This document shows positions 62,356 to 64,000 of a DNA stretch of 64,000 nucleotides, piece by piece. This stretch comes from Phenylobacterium glaciei (GTDB lineage: Bacteria; Pseudomonadota; Alphaproteobacteria; Caulobacterales; Caulobacteraceae). Both the position numbers and the translations under genes were made by a program. Location of the stretch: positions 2,505,501-2,569,500 of the forward strand of contig NZ_JAGSGD010000001.1 of the NCBI RefSeq assembly GCF_016772415.1, in the 5' to 3' direction. The first letter of the stretch is position 1; each line of letters opens with the position of its first letter. A model generated the notes under the pieces. It was not told the DNA's origin. It saw nothing but the letters and a program-made list of their open reading frames with translations, and ran no database searches.

Positions 62356-62378
62356 CCTTCTCCCGCAGCGGGAGAAGG
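62356..62378 (-). repeat. Palindromic element C just after adk
   Basis: CCTTCTCCCG (62356-62365) and CGGGAGAAGG (62369-62378) form a perfect 10-bp stem with a three-base loop, 12 bases past the adk stop. It is a dispersed repeat type in this group and could also serve as a 3'-end structure for the secY-adk transcript, though no T-run follows. Confidence 0.7.
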
Positions 62379-62390
62379 AGACGCTCACCC

Positions 62391-62960
62391 CTACCGAGGC
62401 GCGTCGAAGGCCTTGTCGATGGCCCCGGCGACCGCGTCGATGGCCCCCATGCCGTCCACCTGCACCAGCTTCTTCTGGCCCTCGTAATAGGGCAGCAGCG
62501 GCGCGGTGTTGTCGTTATAGGCGGCCAGTCGGACCTTGAAGCTTTCCGGGTTGTCGTCCGGTCGGCCGGACTCGGCGAACCGGCCCGCGATGCGCTGCGT
62601 AAGCGCCGCGTCGTCCACCTTCAGGCGAATCACCAGGTCGATCTGCTTGCCGCGCTTGGCCAGCATCTCGTCCAGCGCCTTGGCCTGGGCCAGCGTCCGC
62701 GGGAAGCCGTCGAAGATCGCGCCGCCAGCGGCCTCGGTCTCGGGCAGCCGTTCCTCGATCAGGGCGATGACGATCTCGTCGGTGACGAGTTCACCGCGCT
62801 CCATGACGCCCGCCACCGTCTTGCCGAGCTCGGAACCTGAGGCGATGGCGGCGCGCAGCATGTCGCCGGTGGAAAGCTGGACCATGTTGCGGCCGTCCAC
62901 CAGGCGTTTGGCCTGGGTGCCCTTGCCGGCGGCCGGCGGTCCGAACAGAATCAAATTCAT
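62391..62960 (-). CDS. adk: Adenylate kinase
   Basis: Interconverts ATP, ADP and AMP; 189 residues. The P-loop is GPPAAGKGTQ (about 7-16). STGDMLRAAI binds AMP, and DGFPRTLAQA is conserved. The LID is the short type: RIAGRFAESGRPDDN replaces the roughly 35-residue zinc-type LID. It sits after secY, as in other alphaproteobacteria, but is separated from rpsM by a palindrome-rich gap. Confidence 0.97.
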   Translation of the reverse strand: MNLILFGPPAAGKGTQAKRLVDGRNMVQLSTGDMLRAAIASGSELGKTVAGVMERGELVTDEIVIALIEERLPETEAAGGAIFDGFPRTLAQAKALDEMLAKRGKQIDLVIRLKVDDAALTQRIAGRFAESGRPDDNPESFKVRLAAYNDNTAPLLPYYEGQKKLVQVDGMGAIDAVAGAIDKAFDAPR

Positions 62961-63024
62961 GACTTAAATGTCCCCTCCCCGCAGGCCATCCCCATGACCT
63001 GCGTCAAATTCGGTGGCGCAGACT

Positions 63025-64000
63025 TTAGCGTCCGCGTCCGCCTCGCAGCTTCGACTTCTTGATGAGGCCCTCATATTGGTGGGCCAGAAGATGCGACTGG
63101 ATCTGGGTCACAGTGTCCATCGTCACGCTCACCACGATGAGGATCGAGGTGCCGCCCAGATAGAAGGGCGCGTTGTAGAAGGCGATCAGCGCCTCCGGCA
63201 GCAGGCAGACGAGGGTGATATAGGCCGCGCCGACGACGGTCAGGCGGGTCAGGACAAAGTCCAGATACTCCGCCGTGCGCTTGCCGGGCCGGATGCCGGG
63301 CAGGAAGCCGCCGTACTTGCGCAGGTTCTCGGCGGTGTCCTCCGGATTGAAGACGACCGAGGTGTAGAAGAAGCAGAAGAAGACGATCAGGACGCCGTAC
63401 AGCACCATGAAGGCCGGACGGCCGTGCTGGAGCTGGCCCACGACGGTGGGCATCCATTGCAGGTAGCTGGGCAGGTCGGCATTGGCCAGGAAGCTCATGG
63501 CCGTGGCCGGCAGCAGCAGCAGGGACGAGGCGAAGATCGGCGGGATCACGCCGGCGGTGTTGATCTTCAGCGGCAGGAACGAGGTGTCGCCGCCAAACAT
63601 GCGGTTGCCCTGCTGACGCTTGGGATACTGCACCAGGAGCCGGCGCTGGGACCGCTCCATGAAGACGATGACCAGCACCACGGCGATGGCGAGCGCGGTG
63701 ATCAGGAACAGGGCCGCGGCGGGCAAGGCGCCGGTGCGGGTCATGGAGAACATCTGGAAGATGCCGCGCGGCAGCACCGCGACGATACCGGCGAAGATGA
63801 TCAGCGAGACGCCGTTGCCCACCCCGCGGCTGGTGATCTGCTCACCCAGCCACATCAGGAACAGCGTGCCGCCGGTGAGCGTCACGACCGTCGAGAGCAG
63901 GAAGAAGACGCCCGGATTGTTCACCAGGCCCTGGCTGTTCTGCAGCCCGATCGCGATCCCGAAGGACTGGAGAAGGGCGAGAACGACCGTCAGGTAGCGG
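63025..64000 (-). CDS. secY: Protein translocase subunit SecY (3' part; gene continues past the window)
   Basis: The central channel of the Sec translocase. The frame stays open to the window edge, so about 325 C-terminal residues are visible and the 5' end lies beyond 64000. Visible segments include RYLTVVLALLQSFGIAIG, the cytosolic loop RSQRRLLVQYPKRQQGNRM, and FLPGIRPGKRTAEYLD (cytosolic loop C5, with the conserved Arg). It is followed by adk after 64 bases. Confidence 0.96.
   Translation of the reverse strand, partial: RYLTVVLALLQSFGIAIGLQNSQGLVNNPGVFFLLSTVVTLTGGTLFLMWLGEQITSRGVGNGVSLIIFAGIVAVLPRGIFQMFSMTRTGALPAAALFLITALAIAVVLVIVFMERSQRRLLVQYPKRQQGNRMFGGDTSFLPLKINTAGVIPPIFASSLLLLPATAMSFLANADLPSYLQWMPTVVGQLQHGRPAFMVLYGVLIVFFCFFYTSVVFNPEDTAENLRKYGGFLPGIRPGKRTAEYLDFVLTRLTVVGAAYITLVCLLPEALIAFYNAPFYLGGTSILIVVSVTMDTVTQIQSHLLAHQYEGLIKKSKLRGGRGR

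Larger units (their letters stand above)
61812..62390. other. 579-base gap between rpsM and adk
   Basis: No gene was found. The rpsM side (61812-61940) holds its leader and a strong minus-strand promoter. The middle (61941-62180) holds a weak CCCC...GGGG palindrome near 62000 and nothing else evident. The adk side (62185-62380) is a cluster of three palindromic elements. Short open frames here look random. Confidence 0.7.

Noticed and set aside
1..64000. CRISPR arrays, tRNA or rRNA genes, insertion sequences, prophage
   Set aside because: I saw no regularly spaced identical repeats, no tRNA-like T-loop and acceptor pairs, no rRNA sequence and no transposase, integrase or phage structural motif. 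A tRNA covariance-model scan could not be run here.

Overview
The window is a high-GC, gene-dense chromosomal segment of an alphaproteobacterium, most likely a member of the Caulobacterales (Phenylobacterium/Caulobacter-like). The grounds are the alphaproteobacterial gene orders (fabD-fabG-acpP-fabF; rpsF-rpsR-rplI-dnaB-alr; radA-cvpA-purF; yfgM-bamB-der; secY-adk-rpsM-rpsK-rpoA-rplQ), a lipoprotein of the Caulobacter CC0125/CC1285 type, a LigD with phosphoesterase-ligase-polymerase order, and a long paired-repeat landscape of short GC-rich palindromes. No rRNA, tRNA, CRISPR array, transposase or phage gene was seen.

Layout. 1-3.5 kb: type II fatty acid synthesis operon on the minus strand. 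3.6-10 kb: a zinc-type dehydrogenase coupled to an exported beta-rich protein, a dienelactone-hydrolase-like enzyme, and a convergent ku/ligD non-homologous end-joining pair separated by a nested palindrome. 10-14.9 kb: an RTX-type (serralysin-like) metalloprotease, a chemoreceptor with a small membrane protein, a cold-shock protein and a 48-residue membrane protein. 15-20 kb: small metabolic and exported proteins plus purC. 20.4-24.6 kb: rpsF-rpsR-rplI, dnaB and alr. 24.5-30 kb: a Yip1-like membrane protein and a four-gene MacB/HlyD-type ABC exporter. 30.3-35.5 kb: radA-cvpA-purF, a bile-acid-symporter-like transporter and an SDR. 35.5-39.3 kb: der, bamB and a YfgM-like protein. 39.3-42 kb: an SDR-TetR unit divergent from an aldo/keto reductase across a perfect 14-bp inverted repeat. 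42.2-46.7 kb: two unknown exported proteins, a pseudouridine synthase with crcB, a protein that looks like a decayed GGDEF-EAL enzyme, and a lipoprotein. 46.8-50.3 kb: RluA-family synthase, rarA and a DegP-like protease. 50.4-56.3 kb: three tandem drug-efflux-type MFS paralogues downstream of SRPBCC, ArsR and two VOC genes. 56.3-59.2 kb: two exported hydrolases. 59.3-64 kb: rplQ, rpoA, rpsK, rpsM, adk and the 3' part of secY.

The most unusual signal is upstream of two of the three MFS genes. Each has an 86-100 nt leader that begins with a 9- or 11-codon mini-ORF ending Arg-Ala-TAG in the same context, followed at once by a strong stem-loop and then by a second stem near the MFS start. This looks like a duplicated ribosome-mediated attenuation leader, although that is inference. 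Other notable points are a clear promoter that gives rpsM-rplQ its own transcription start next to a palindrome cluster separating it from adk, off-consensus G4 motifs in Der, and an apparent insertion of accessory genes between rplQ and degP-rarA.
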